Shown piece by piece: positions 31,941 through 39,648 of a DNA stretch of 45,447 nucleotides. The position numbers and the translations under genes were made by a program. Source of the stretch: Dechloromonas sp. (GTDB lineage: Bacteria; Pseudomonadota; Gammaproteobacteria; Burkholderiales; Rhodocyclaceae); the NCBI GenBank assembly GCA_016790815.1, contig JAEUOG010000050.1, positions 1 to 45,447 on the forward strand, given 5' to 3'. Numbering within the stretch: the first letter of the stretch is position 1; each line of letters opens with the position of its first letter. The notes beneath the pieces were generated by a model. The model worked only from the letters and a program-made list of their open reading frames with translations, was not told where the DNA came from and made no database searches.

Positions 31941-31957
31941 CCGAGGAATTCTCGGTT

Positions 31958-31993
31958 GCCACGGTCAACCGGGAAAAAAGCCAAAATTGCAAT
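31958..31993 (+). repeat. dispersed element, copy 7
   Basis: GCCACGGTCAACCGGG-AAAAAA-GCCAAAATTGCAAT. Full length, 17 bases after the mini-protein stop, as also for the relic at 36427. Confidence 0.85.
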
Positions 31994-32095
31994 CGAGCCA
32001 AGGCGTTGAGGCGGCTGCAAGGCCTCATGCGCGTCGGGTAAGTTGTGAACCTGGAAGGCCCGGATCGAATTGCAGATACCAGTGACGCCGTTAGC

Positions 32096-34300
32096 CTAGC
32101 GAGGAAAAGTCGTCGCCCCGGCCCGAGCCCTGTGCAGTTTCTGGTAGCTATCGATCAGGCGCTGGTGCCGGTCGAGCCCTTCCAGTTTCATGCTGGTTGG
32201 CGTCAGGCCGAAGAAGCGCACGCTGCCGTCCACCGAGCCAAGCACCGCATCCATGCGCGGGTCGCCGAACATGCGGCGGAAATTGGCCTCGTAATCGTCC
32301 AGTTCCAGTTCGTCATCGAGCATCACTTCGAGCACGACGTTGAGCGCCTGGTAGAACAGGCCGCGCTCGACGGTGTTTTCGTTGTACTGCAGGTAGGCCT
32401 CGACCTGTTCCTTGGCCGCCTCGAAATCCTGCAGCGCGAGGTTGATCAGCAGCTTCAACTCCAGAATCGTCAGCTGCCCCCAGTCGGTGTTCTCGTCGAA
32501 TTCGACGCCGATCAGGGTGATGATGTCGGTGTAGTCGTCGAGTTCGCTCTCTTCCAGACGCTCCAGCAGCACTTCCAGACCGGCGTCGTCGAGGCGGTGC
32601 AGGTTCAGGATGTCTTCGCGGAAAGCCAGCGCCTTGTTGGTGTTGTCCCAGATCAGGTCGTCGACCGGGTAAATTTCCGAGTAACCCGGCACCAGGATGC
32701 GGCAGGCGGTGGCGCCGAGCTGGTCGTAGACCGCCATGTACACGTCCTTGCCCATGGCTTCGAGAATGCCGAGCAAGGTGGCGGCTTCATCGGCATTGGA
32801 GTTTTCGCCGTGGCCGGAGAAATCCCATTCGACGAATTCGTAATCGGCCTTGGCGCTGAAGAAGCGCCAGGAGACGACGCCGCTTGAATCGATGAAATGC
32901 TCGACGAAGTTGTTCGGCTCGGTGACGGCATTGCTCTCGAAGGTCGGGCGCGGCAGATCGTTCAAGCCTTCAAAACTGCGGCCTTGCAACAGTTCGGTCA
33001 GACTGCGTTCGAGTGCGACTTCCAGACTCGGGTGGGCGCCGAAGGAGGCAAACACGCCGCCGGTGCGCGGGTTCATCAGGGTCACGCACATCACCGGGAA
33101 TTCACCACCCAGCGAGGCATCCTTGACCAGCACCGGGAAGCCCTGTTTTTCCAGCTCCTCGATGCCGGCGACGATGCCGGGGTATTTCGCCAGCACCTCG
33201 GCTGGCACATCGGGCAGTGCGATTTCGCCTTCGAGGATTTCGCGCTTGACCGCCCGCTCGAAGATTTCCGACAGGCACTGCACCTGCGCTTCGGCCAGTG
33301 TGTTACCAGCGCTCATCCCATTGCTGAGAAAGAGGTTGTCGATCAGATTGGTCGGGAAATACACCGTCTCGCCATCCGACTGGCGGACATAGGGCAGCGC
33401 GCAAATGCCACGCTCGGTATTGCCGGAATTGGTGTCGTAGAGATGCGAGCCACGAAGCTCACCATCCGGGTTATAGATTTCCAGACAATATTCATCAAGC
33501 AGGCCCTTGGGCAGCGCGTCCTTCTTGCCCGGCTTGAACCAGCGCTCGCTCGGGTAATGCACGAAGGCCGCGTTGGCGATCTCTTCGCCCCAGAACTGGT
33601 CGTTGTAGAAGTGATTGCAACTCGCCCGCTCGATGTACTCGCCCAGCGCCGAGGCCAGCGCGCTCTCTTTGGTGGCGCCCTTGCCGTTGGTGAAGCACAT
33701 CGGCGAGTGCGCATCGCGGATATGCAGCGACCAGACATTGGGCACCAGATTGCGCCACGAAGCGATTTCGATCTTCATGCCGAGACCGGCCAAAATGCCG
33801 GACATGTTGGCGATGGTCTGCTCCAGCGGCAGATCCTTGCCGGCGATAAAGGTGCTCGCTGCCGAATCGGGATTCAGCGTCAGCAAGGCCTGCGCATCAG
33901 CATCGAGATTTTCCACCTCCTCGATCACGAACGCCGGCCCGGCTTGCACGACCTTCTTGACCGTGCAGCGGTCGATGGAGCGCAGGATGCCCTGCCGGTC
34001 CTTGGCGGAAATATCCACCGGCAACTCGACCTGAATCTTGAAAATCTGCTGGTAGCGGTTTTCGGGATCAACAATGTTGTTTTGCGACAGGCGGATGTTC
34101 TCGGTCGGGATGTTGCGCGTGTCGCAGTACAGCTTGACGAAGTAAGCCGCACACAAGGCCGACGAAGCCAGAAAGTAATCAAACGGCCCCGGCGCCGAGC
34201 CATCGCCCTTGTAGCGGATCGGCTGATCGGCGATGACAGTGAAGTCGTCGAACTTGGCCTCGAGACGAAGCTTGTCTAGAAAATTAACCTTGATTTCCAT
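32096..34300 (-). CDS. OsmC-domain / YcaO-domain fusion protein
   Basis: The 734-residue product starts at 34300 (MEIKVNFLDKL). About 140 residues form an OsmC-like domain (FTVIADQPIRYKGDGSAPGP with FDYFLASSALCAAYF and its Cys). A YcaO cyclodehydratase-type ATPase domain follows: GKGATKESALASALGEYIER, and EAQVQCLSEIFERAVKREIL. A C-terminal helical region (LLERLEESELDDYTD onward) resembles that of E. coli YcaO, which aids RimO-dependent methylthiolation of ribosomal protein S12. E. coli YcaO lacks the OsmC part. No peptide-precursor gene lies alongside, so a thiazole/oxazole antibiotic role is unlikely. GGAATTCTGC precedes the ATG. Confidence 0.88.
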   Translation of the reverse strand: MEIKVNFLDKLRLEAKFDDFTVIADQPIRYKGDGSAPGPFDYFLASSALCAAYFVKLYCDTRNIPTENIRLSQNNIVDPENRYQQIFKIQVELPVDISAKDRQGILRSIDRCTVKKVVQAGPAFVIEEVENLDADAQALLTLNPDSAASTFIAGKDLPLEQTIANMSGILAGLGMKIEIASWRNLVPNVWSLHIRDAHSPMCFTNGKGATKESALASALGEYIERASCNHFYNDQFWGEEIANAAFVHYPSERWFKPGKKDALPKGLLDEYCLEIYNPDGELRGSHLYDTNSGNTERGICALPYVRQSDGETVYFPTNLIDNLFLSNGMSAGNTLAEAQVQCLSEIFERAVKREILEGEIALPDVPAEVLAKYPGIVAGIEELEKQGFPVLVKDASLGGEFPVMCVTLMNPRTGGVFASFGAHPSLEVALERSLTELLQGRSFEGLNDLPRPTFESNAVTEPNNFVEHFIDSSGVVSWRFFSAKADYEFVEWDFSGHGENSNADEAATLLGILEAMGKDVYMAVYDQLGATACRILVPGYSEIYPVDDLIWDNTNKALAFREDILNLHRLDDAGLEVLLERLEESELDDYTDIITLIGVEFDENTDWGQLTILELKLLINLALQDFEAAKEQVEAYLQYNENTVERGLFYQALNVVLEVMLDDELELDDYEANFRRMFGDPRMDAVLGSVDGSVRFFGLTPTSMKLEGLDRHQRLIDSYQKLHRARAGATTFPR

Positions 34301-34487
34301 GCAGAATTCCAAAAATGGCGTGCGAGACGAATTGGCCGCCATTATCCGGATTTCCACGCAGTAAATCCGGGACAATTCACCAGCTCGAATGCTCACGGAT
34401 CAACCTGGAACAGCGCCATGCATGGATTCATGCCTGGCGGTCGACGAACCAGCGACCGATATACATTCAACTGAAGGAGGGCAAAAC

Positions 34488-34556
34488 ATGCTGTCCTGCT
34501 TCGGCAGAATGGGAAGCGGCTGGAGCGCGCATTTCGGTGTCAGGGAAGGCCGTTGA
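34488..34556 (+). CDS. 22-codon leader-like frame or decayed gene start
   Basis: AAGGAGGG lies 6 bases before an ATG that opens a short frame (MLSCFGRMGSGW..., ending EGR). The ribosome site is near perfect. After the stop, the neighbouring frame continues with Cys/Arg-rich codons (EYCKPAPLERHC), so this may be a real small peptide or the intact start of a frameshifted Cys-rich protein. It has no similarity I can name. Confidence 0.3.
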   Translation: MLSCFGRMGSGWSAHFGVREGR

Positions 34557-34647
34557 ATACTGCAAACCCGCACCATTAGAAAGACACTGCAACGGGCGGA
34601 AATCTATAGCTTCGGGGCAAGGACAATAAGCTGAACCTTGTTGTCGT

Positions 34648-34684
34648 GCACGGTCAACTCGGAAAAAACGCAAAAAATCGAAAT
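34648..34684 (+). repeat. dispersed element, copy 8
   Basis: GCACGGTCAACTCGG-AAAAAACG-CAAAAAATCGAAA. Full length with a few substitutions. Confidence 0.8.
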
Positions 34685-34792
34685 TGTGTGAGGTGGCTAC
34701 AAAGCCAAAACAACCGGACATAAATAAACCCCTGGGCGTATCCCCAATTGCCCCGTTAAACTGTCCCGCTGGAAACGTCAGCCTTTGACTTC

Positions 34793-35230
34793 ATGAAAAC
34801 ACCTATCCACAGCCTTCGCATCGTATTCGCGCTGAGCACGCTAGCCTGCTCAGTCATCCTGGTGCTATTTGTCCACGGCAGAGCCCAATGGACGCCTGAG
34901 TTCTGGCTCCAACTCCTTGCCACATCCCTTGCCATCAGTACCACAGCCTGCTTCGCTGCCTTTCGCAAGGGGAAAATGCAGGTTATAGATGTTCCGCTGG
35001 CGGACTTTGTCGGGGTGTTTGTTCGTCAGCTGTTGGTCACCTATGTCGCATCTGCCATAGCACTCAGCGCAATTGGCTGGGCCTTCATCTACCTGGTAAC
35101 GCGTACTGCACCCAATTCGCTGGCACTGGCCATTCTCGCCGGATCGTGGCTCTCACTCTGGCTTGCGCCGGGTATAGCGTCCGTCACCAGCTGGCGCAAA
35201 CTGCGAGCCGTGAGAAAAAGCGATGCCTAA
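34793..35230 (+). CDS. hypothetical membrane protein (145 aa)
   Basis: No family recognised. Four hydrophobic helices are visible (about residues 10-28, 36-56, 77-104 and 110-132), with basic loops (AFRKGKMQ, SWRKLRAVRKSDA) that place the termini in the cytoplasm. It resembles small integral proteins of unknown function in layout only. No clear ribosome site precedes the ATG. It sits alone between two gene-poor stretches that carry repeat copies. Confidence 0.65.
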   Translation: MKTPIHSLRIVFALSTLACSVILVLFVHGRAQWTPEFWLQLLATSLAISTTACFAAFRKGKMQVIDVPLADFVGVFVRQLLVTYVASAIALSAIGWAFIYLVTRTAPNSLALAILAGSWLSLWLAPGIASVTSWRKLRAVRKSDA

Positions 35231-35257
35231 GACTGGGCCACAATAGGACTCAAAACC

Positions 35258-35289
35258 CGATTTTTCCTGCAACTTTTCTCTGACCGCAA
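35258..35289 (-). repeat. dispersed element, copy 9 (strongly degenerate)
   Basis: CGATTTTTCCTGC-AACTTTTCTC-TGACCGCAAT keeps the order of blocks but only part of each. The orientation is reverse. Confidence 0.35.
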
Positions 35290-35294
35290 TTGTT

Positions 35295-35380
35295 CTGAAA
35301 GGCCTCTGCCCAGATGGCCTCTGGGACAGCTCAGCCCACCGAGCCCACTCCGCTTTCGGGCGCTGGCGGGGCGGCAGCCC
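35295..35380 (+). pseudogene. relic of the Cys-rich mini-protein gene
   Basis: The frame reads LKGLCPDGLWDSS then HRAHSAFGRWRG, matching EGLCQGGGWDNS and RRARSACGHWRI of the gene at 31728. One Cys is replaced by Phe, and the N-terminal half and the ending are missing. Nucleotide similarity extends over about 75 bases. Confidence 0.6.
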
Positions 35381-35469
35381 GTTGGCGCCAGCTACCGAGT
35401 GTTGATCTGTACGGATAGAAAAAATCGCTCGAAATCGCCTGTAGACCAACGTCCCGAGCCTCTACCGCC

Positions 35470-35497
35470 TTGACCCCCCCTGATTCCGGACTATGCT
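35470..35497 (+). promoter_or_regulatory. possible sigma-70 promoter for the gene at 35560
   Basis: TTGACC, a 16-base spacer, then TATGCT. The start would fall near 35504, about 55 bases upstream of the ATG. Confidence 0.4.
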
Positions 35498-35559
35498 GAA
35501 ATCATGGGGTAGAAATCATCCGACCCTGATTCAGTTCTTCGTAAAAAGGGAGAGAAAAA

Positions 35560-36186
35560 ATGACCGACGTCAAGAATCTCGCAACCGCACTCGGCAGCAA
35601 GATCATCGTGGACCGCCCGCCCTTCCGCCCGCCGCCCAACCTGCGCCGAACCGTCATGATCGACTTCGAAAGTGTGCCCAGCGGCACCGCCGTCGATAAT
35701 GCCTTCGCCGCGCTGAGCGTCACCTTCTCCAGCCTGACCACCAACCCGGCCAAACGCTGGTCCGCCTACGCCATGGCCATGACGCTGGGCGCTGCCCAAA
35801 GCGGCAAGAATGTGCTCACCATCATGAACGGAACCGGCGCGCCCTTGTTCGACGCCCGCTGGGGTGCCGTGGAAGCCGTCTTCAGCCAACTGCAGCAATC
35901 CATCAGCGTCTGGGCCTACGCCTTGGACTCCCCGGAATGCCTCGGCAGCAGCGACAACCGGCCGTTCATGGAAGCCTACGACAGCAACGGCACCTACCTC
36001 GGCAAGGCCAGAACCCAGCTCGGCCCGAAAGACGCCAACTTCTTCGGCCACTGGCACCCACTGAGCTTCTCGTCGCCCAGCCGCAACATCCAGCGCATCC
36101 GCCTCTCATCGCAAGCCCAGGGCTGCCCGTGGGTCTACACCGCATTCGACAACCTGACCTTCGACCGGAACATCCTGCTCAGCTGA
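35560..36186 (+). CDS. hypothetical protein with beta-sandwich-like motifs (208 aa)
   Basis: The core (IDFESVPSGTAVDNAFAALSVTFSS split over the first third, then YDSNGTYLGKA and RIRLSSQ, TAFDNLTFD) follows the pattern of secreted carbohydrate-binding or PEP-CTERM-associated beta-sandwich proteins. Yet no signal peptide or PEP-CTERM tail is present, so it seems cytoplasmic or misses its export signal. The N-terminus is Pro/Arg rich (RPPFRPPPNLRR). AAAGGGAGAG precedes the ATG. Function unknown; neighbours give no clue. Confidence 0.6.
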   Translation: MTDVKNLATALGSKIIVDRPPFRPPPNLRRTVMIDFESVPSGTAVDNAFAALSVTFSSLTTNPAKRWSAYAMAMTLGAAQSGKNVLTIMNGTGAPLFDARWGAVEAVFSQLQQSISVWAYALDSPECLGSSDNRPFMEAYDSNGTYLGKARTQLGPKDANFFGHWHPLSFSSPSRNIQRIRLSSQAQGCPWVYTAFDNLTFDRNILLS

Positions 36187-36199
36187 GCGTGTGACCTGA

Positions 36200-36240
36200 A
36201 ATCGGAGGAATTCAGCCAGAGCGCCCGGAATCCTCCGATT
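36200..36240 (+). terminator. weak hairpin after the gene at 35560
   Basis: AATCGGAGGA / TCCTCCGATT is a 10-bp stem with a 21-base loop and no T-run. Confidence 0.4.
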
Positions 36241-36249
36241 GGCCGAATC

Positions 36250-36286
36250 TCACTGTCAACCGGAAAAAACGGCCAAAATCGAAATA
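36250..36286 (+). repeat. dispersed element, copy 10
   Basis: TCACTGTCAACCGG-AAAAAAC-GGCCAAAATCGAAATA. The right block is an exact consensus match. Confidence 0.85.
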
Positions 36287-36350
36287 TCCAGGGCCAAGGT
36301 GTCGCCAGCCGAATTCATAGTTTCCGGCTACGTTTCACTACACAAGCCCG

Positions 36351-36400
36351 AAAAAGCAAAAAGCCCAGTCATTTGACCGGGCTTTTTGCTGGTACTTCTT
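36351..36400. terminator. terminator similar to the tRNA-Asn terminator
   Basis: GCAAAAAGCCC / GGGCTTTTTGC is an 11-bp stem around AGTCATTTGACC. About 45 bases here align at roughly 85% with 39601-39650, including the bases outside the stem. Confidence 0.8.
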
Positions 36401-36426
36401 AACAATAGTGGTCTGTCCCCTTTTAA

Positions 36427-36468
36427 TGCTGGCGGATTTGGCCAGTGCTGAATCAGACGCCGCCATAA
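36427..36468 (+). pseudogene. 3' end fragment of a Cys-rich mini-protein gene
   Basis: The fragment encodes CWRIWPVLNQTPP and a stop. It matches HWRIWPVLNQTPP of the gene at 31728; in the 12 shared codons and the stop, every difference is a synonymous third-base change. The upstream part is absent, replaced by sequence with TCTGTCCCCTTTT. Confidence 0.6.
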
Positions 36469-36483
36469 CCCAGCATTCCGCTT

Positions 36484-36520
36484 GCCACGGTCAACCGGAA
36501 AAAATACCGAAAATAGAAAT
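36484..36520 (+). repeat. dispersed element, copy 11
   Basis: GCCACGGTCAACCGG-AAAAAATAC-CGAAAATAGAAAT. Left block exact. Its distance from the relic's stop codon is close to that of copy 7 from its gene. Confidence 0.85.
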
Positions 36521-36537
36521 CGGGTAGCGCAAGCATT

Positions 36538-36568
36538 TATACTCACTTCTAAATTACGTGAGTATAAT
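36538..36568 (+). promoter_or_regulatory. promoter with overlapping operator for a probably leaderless gene
   Basis: TATACTCAC and GTGAGTATA form a perfect 9-bp inverted repeat with an 11-base spacer. TATAAT (36563-36568) overlaps the right arm and lies six bases before the ATG at 36575, so transcription should begin at the start codon. A repressor on the repeat would block the promoter. Confidence 0.6.
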
Positions 36569-36574
36569 TTCATC

Positions 36575-37651
36575 ATGAAACGACTTTCTGAAACCTGCGC
36601 CACCTTGTATGCCGACCTCAAGGACCGGGCCTGCGGGGATACCGGCCGACTGCCTCCGGGCGGCGCGTTCACCAAGAAAACCGTCAACGGAGGGATCTAC
36701 TGGTACTACCAGACACCTCAGGTCGACGGGCAACGGCGCCAAATCTCGCTGGGCAGGGAATCCGACGAATTGCTGGCAAAAATCGACCAGTGGCGGACAG
36801 CGCAGTCAGATGCCGCAGGCTTGAGCGACGCGCGCAAACGACTCGTCGCCATGTTGGGCGTAGGTGGCGCCCATCTGGAGCCAGGGCGCCCCGCAAAATT
36901 GTTGTCACGCATGAGCCAGGCGGGCCTGTTTGACGCCGGCGGCGTCCTCGTTGGTTCCTTTGCCTTCGCTTGCTACGGGAACATGCTGGGAGTCTCCTTC
37001 GGCTCGGCCCTGATGCGAACAAGCGACATGGACTTTTCCCTGGAGCGGGAACTCGATATCGGCCTCCAGCGCTCAATACCGGACGATCTTCGGCTAGCCG
37101 AGCCGGCCCTGAAGTGGCCGCCACAACTGTTACCAAGCTCTCCCCCCTTCAACCTGATTGCCCCTGACGGCTTCAAGGTCGAATTCTTAACCGCACAACA
37201 CGCTGCGACAGAGCGAACACCCGTGCTCATTGAGCGCTTCTCCGTTCACGCCATGCCGCTTCCTTACATGGACTACCTTCTCAACCAAACTCAGGACGCC
37301 GTGGTCCTCAACGGCGCGGGAATCCCGGTAAAAGTGCCGGACCCAGCGAGGTTTGCACTTCACAAACTGGCCGTTTCCCAGCTGCGCCCGGTCGGTGAGA
37401 AAACAAAATCCGACAAGGATATACGCCAGGCTGCGCAACTCCTGGAAGTACTCCTGGCGGACAACCCGGGGTCCGCGATACTCGCCGCCGATGCCGTCAA
37501 CGAACGGGAAGACCGTCTCGGAAACTTGATCCTAAAGGGTGCAAGTCGCTTACCACCAGAAATGCAGGAGTCCTTGCGCGGCTGGGTTCACGAGAAGGTT
37601 TGGGATGGCGAACTTGGCAAAGCCATCACTGGAGAGCCGAAAGAACGATGA
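36575..37651 (+). CDS. GSU2403-family nucleotidyltransferase-fold protein
   Basis: The 358-residue product begins MKRLSETCATLYADLKDR. It contains FTKKTVNGGIYWYYQT, a region QRRQISLGRE, and then a nucleotidyltransferase-like core (LVGSFAFACYGNMLG, then TSDMDFSLERE). The two acidic residues of DMDF are the expected metal ligands. Proteins of this group are poorly characterised; the fold is shared with AbiEii-type toxins. No ribosome site is present, and a TATAAT box lies just before the ATG, pointing to leaderless expression under an inverted-repeat operator. It is flanked by repeat copies on both sides. An immunity partner is not evident next to it. Confidence 0.7.
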   Translation: MKRLSETCATLYADLKDRACGDTGRLPPGGAFTKKTVNGGIYWYYQTPQVDGQRRQISLGRESDELLAKIDQWRTAQSDAAGLSDARKRLVAMLGVGGAHLEPGRPAKLLSRMSQAGLFDAGGVLVGSFAFACYGNMLGVSFGSALMRTSDMDFSLERELDIGLQRSIPDDLRLAEPALKWPPQLLPSSPPFNLIAPDGFKVEFLTAQHAATERTPVLIERFSVHAMPLPYMDYLLNQTQDAVVLNGAGIPVKVPDPARFALHKLAVSQLRPVGEKTKSDKDIRQAAQLLEVLLADNPGSAILAADAVNEREDRLGNLILKGASRLPPEMQESLRGWVHEKVWDGELGKAITGEPKER

Positions 37652-37664
37652 CCTCCGGGTGACG

Positions 37665-37702
37665 GTTACGGTCAACCGGAAAAAATGGCCAAAATTGAAA
37701 TA
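37665..37702 (+). repeat. dispersed element, copy 12
   Basis: GTTACGGTCAACCGG-AAAAAATGGCC-AAAATTGAAATAT. Nearly identical to the consensus. It lies 14 bases after the previous stop. Confidence 0.9.
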
Positions 37703-37703
37703 T

Positions 37704-37716
37704 CTCTGACCCCTTT
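37704..37716 (+). repeat. 13-bp inverted repeat, left copy
   Basis: CTCTGACCCCTTT is the exact reverse complement of 39508-39520. It begins right after a dispersed element and 27 bases before the ATPase stop. A similar TCTGTCCCCTTTT occurs at 36410. Confidence 0.65.
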
Positions 37717-37742
37717 TATGCCAATATCACTGATTATATAAA

Positions 37743-39323
37743 TCAACTGCCTGAATAGACCAGTGAAGCCTTTCGTATATTTTCATCCATGCCAGAAGCG
37801 CCAAGATCGACAATAGTAAATTCATGCACTTTTCGAGCAGCTGTATATTGACTTAAATCCAACATATATGCTTCGAACAACTCACCTGCTGCACCTTTCT
37901 TTAAAGTCACCCTTGAACGCACGGGATGAATTAATCGAAGATCAATTAACTGATCTATCGATTCGCGTACCTGCCCGGATAATTTTTGAGAAACCAAAAA
38001 CACATTACATTTTGAAGTTTCAGTACAAAACTCCACGAGTTTACCAAACGCAAATTCTAATATCTCACGCTCGGTGGCCGAATCAACCTTAAACTCCTCT
38101 TGCTTAAGAGGAGAATAATCTCCGGTAGCGAGATTGACATCCTCCGCCCCAATTCGGGGCCCTCTATGATGTTCTTTCCCGCGATTTTTTGCTTGCGAAA
38201 TAGAATTAGAAAAAATACCTATAAAATCCCGAGTAACCCCACCTGATGCAATGATTAGGCGATCAATGGCTGTAGGGTTCAGAAGCCCACTTAAGGTTAG
38301 TGGAGGAGTTTCGAGCATCAAATTAGCTAGAATTTTTTTCAAGAAATCGCGAAGTGTTTCAAACTTCTCAAGAGAGATATCAATATTTATCTCCTTCGCA
38401 TCATCTCCAAGTTTCACCCCAATCGGAGGGTCCGAATGTTCATACCATTGACTCCGGTGCTTAATTGTTCCGATTTTCAGCCAGAGGCTGTTACCTTTGG
38501 CAACACGATGGAAATAATCAATAACTTTTGCCTGATCAGACTTTCGGATATGGTAGAGATCATCCAATATTAAAAATGATGAGCCGCCAGAAAGCTCTGA
38601 CAGTTTCTTAAAAAATCGTTGAAAACCAAGAATGTTTTGGTGCAAGTACTCTACTTTGTGTGAAACATACTTAGATTGCTCCTCCATTGCACCAAGAGTT
38701 TTTTTGCCAAGCGCTATTTTATTTTTTACACCGATTCCAGGTGCCCCTCCATCTACCGACAAATCAACGGTAGCAGTATTCTCATCTGAAACCGTTTGCT
38801 TTGTTTGCTTCTCGCTAACCTCAGGCATGCGCAGCTGAGCTTCTAATGCTTCAATAAGCTCATTTAGTTCCGCACTTAGTACGCCAGTACGGGACTTATT
38901 AAATGGTGAACGCACCGGAATTGCATTATATAGTTTTTGCCAAAATGTTTTTTTACTAGCAGGAGCGGTCGCAGCTGAATCTAACCATAATTTAAACTCA
39001 TGGAGACTTTTTATTAAAACACTAATAAGAACATCAGGATAAGAGTGCCCTTTAAATGTTTCCATATCCACGAACGCTATCGGGCGTCGATCTAACGTCA
39101 AATCAGCGGCTGACTTCCTCAACAAACTTGACTTACCAGAGCCTCGTCGACCGAAAACGATATGGTGTTGATTTGATTTAGCACGAGAAAGTACTCCAGG
39201 AGCTGGCTCAATAAATCTCCGGGCGCCTTCTGGAGTTGCGCGCGTAACCTCTTCACATAAGACCAGCAGCTTATCTACTGCTTCCGAATCCAATTCGGAC
39301 ACCACTTTTTTACCGCTTGCCAT
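37743..39323 (-). CDS. AT-rich P-loop ATPase (Sll1717-like), possible defence gene
   Basis: The 526-residue product has Walker A FGRRGSGKSSLLR near residue 58 and Walker B SFLILDDLYHI near 250. A C-terminal winged-helix-like segment (QVRESIDQLIDLRLIHPV) completes it. It resembles orphan P-loop ATPases annotated after Sll1717, some of which are near defence genes. It is far richer in A+T than its neighbours, lies between 13-bp inverted repeats and sits at the 3' side of tRNA-Asn, all signs of transfer. GAGG precedes the ATG at 39323; an earlier in-frame codon at 39335 is less likely. No effector gene adjoins, so a single-gene system or a remnant are both possible. Confidence 0.7.
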   Translation of the reverse strand: MASGKKVVSELDSEAVDKLLVLCEEVTRATPEGARRFIEPAPGVLSRAKSNQHHIVFGRRGSGKSSLLRKSAADLTLDRRPIAFVDMETFKGHSYPDVLISVLIKSLHEFKLWLDSAATAPASKKTFWQKLYNAIPVRSPFNKSRTGVLSAELNELIEALEAQLRMPEVSEKQTKQTVSDENTATVDLSVDGGAPGIGVKNKIALGKKTLGAMEEQSKYVSHKVEYLHQNILGFQRFFKKLSELSGGSSFLILDDLYHIRKSDQAKVIDYFHRVAKGNSLWLKIGTIKHRSQWYEHSDPPIGVKLGDDAKEINIDISLEKFETLRDFLKKILANLMLETPPLTLSGLLNPTAIDRLIIASGGVTRDFIGIFSNSISQAKNRGKEHHRGPRIGAEDVNLATGDYSPLKQEEFKVDSATEREILEFAFGKLVEFCTETSKCNVFLVSQKLSGQVRESIDQLIDLRLIHPVRSRVTLKKGAAGELFEAYMLDLSQYTAARKVHEFTIVDLGASGMDENIRKASLVYSGS

Positions 39324-39648
39324 ACAAAACCTCAACTATTCTTAATTTGTTATCTTGCAAGAGGCCATCCCGTCCAAAAAACGGGGATCAAGGATGCGTA
39401 TAAAAATATAAGTTTATGTCATTTGCAATGATAGTCGCAATGAAATATCCACAAATTTTCGGCATAAGAAGCGGCAAAGTGAGTGGCGAACGATCAAATC
39501 ACGAATCAAAGGGGTCAGAGTCATTTACTCTTACCCCAGCCATTGCTACTCACGATCCACCATCGCACTCGTTGGTCACATTTCAGCCACGGTCGTCTGG
39601 AAAAGAAAAAAGCCCAGTCTTTTGAACTGGGCTTTTTGCTTGTATTTT
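39324..39648. other. 325-base spacer between ATPase and tRNA-Asn
   Basis: Holds the ATPase ribosome site, the right 13-bp inverted repeat, a doubtful repeat copy (39587-39617, GCCACGGTC then GGAAAA) and the tRNA terminator. AT-rich. No intact gene seen; an open frame across it reads into the tRNA. Confidence 0.6.
39508..39520 (-). repeat. 13-bp inverted repeat, right copy
   Basis: AAAGGGGTCAGAG is the partner of 37704-37716. The pair brackets the ATPase gene at a distance of 1.8 kb. Confidence 0.65.

Larger units (their letters stand above)
34301..34792. other. gene-poor 490-base spacer
   Basis: Holds a 22-codon frame with a strong ribosome site (34488), a Cys-containing frame-shifted remnant just after it (EYCKPAPLERHCNGR), and a repeat copy (34648-34684). 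Nothing else could be assigned. Confidence 0.6.
35231..35559. other. gene-poor 330-base spacer
   Basis: Holds a worn repeat copy (35258-35289), a relic of the Cys-rich mini-protein (35295 onward) and a possible promoter for the next gene. No intact gene seen. Confidence 0.6.
36187..36574. other. gene-poor 390-base spacer
   Basis: Holds a weak hairpin (36200-36240), two repeat copies, a terminator that resembles the tRNA-Asn terminator, the end of a Cys-rich mini-protein relic and the operator/promoter of the next gene. Confidence 0.7.

Noticed and set aside
32897-34279. 460-codon plus-strand open frame opposite the YcaO fusion
   Set aside because: Shadow of a well-supported gene; no ribosome site or family motif.
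32096-34300. YcaO gene as part of a thiazole/oxazole-modified peptide cluster
   Set aside because: No short precursor-peptide gene, dehydrogenase or exporter lies next to it, and the domain arrangement fits the housekeeping E. coli-type YcaO.
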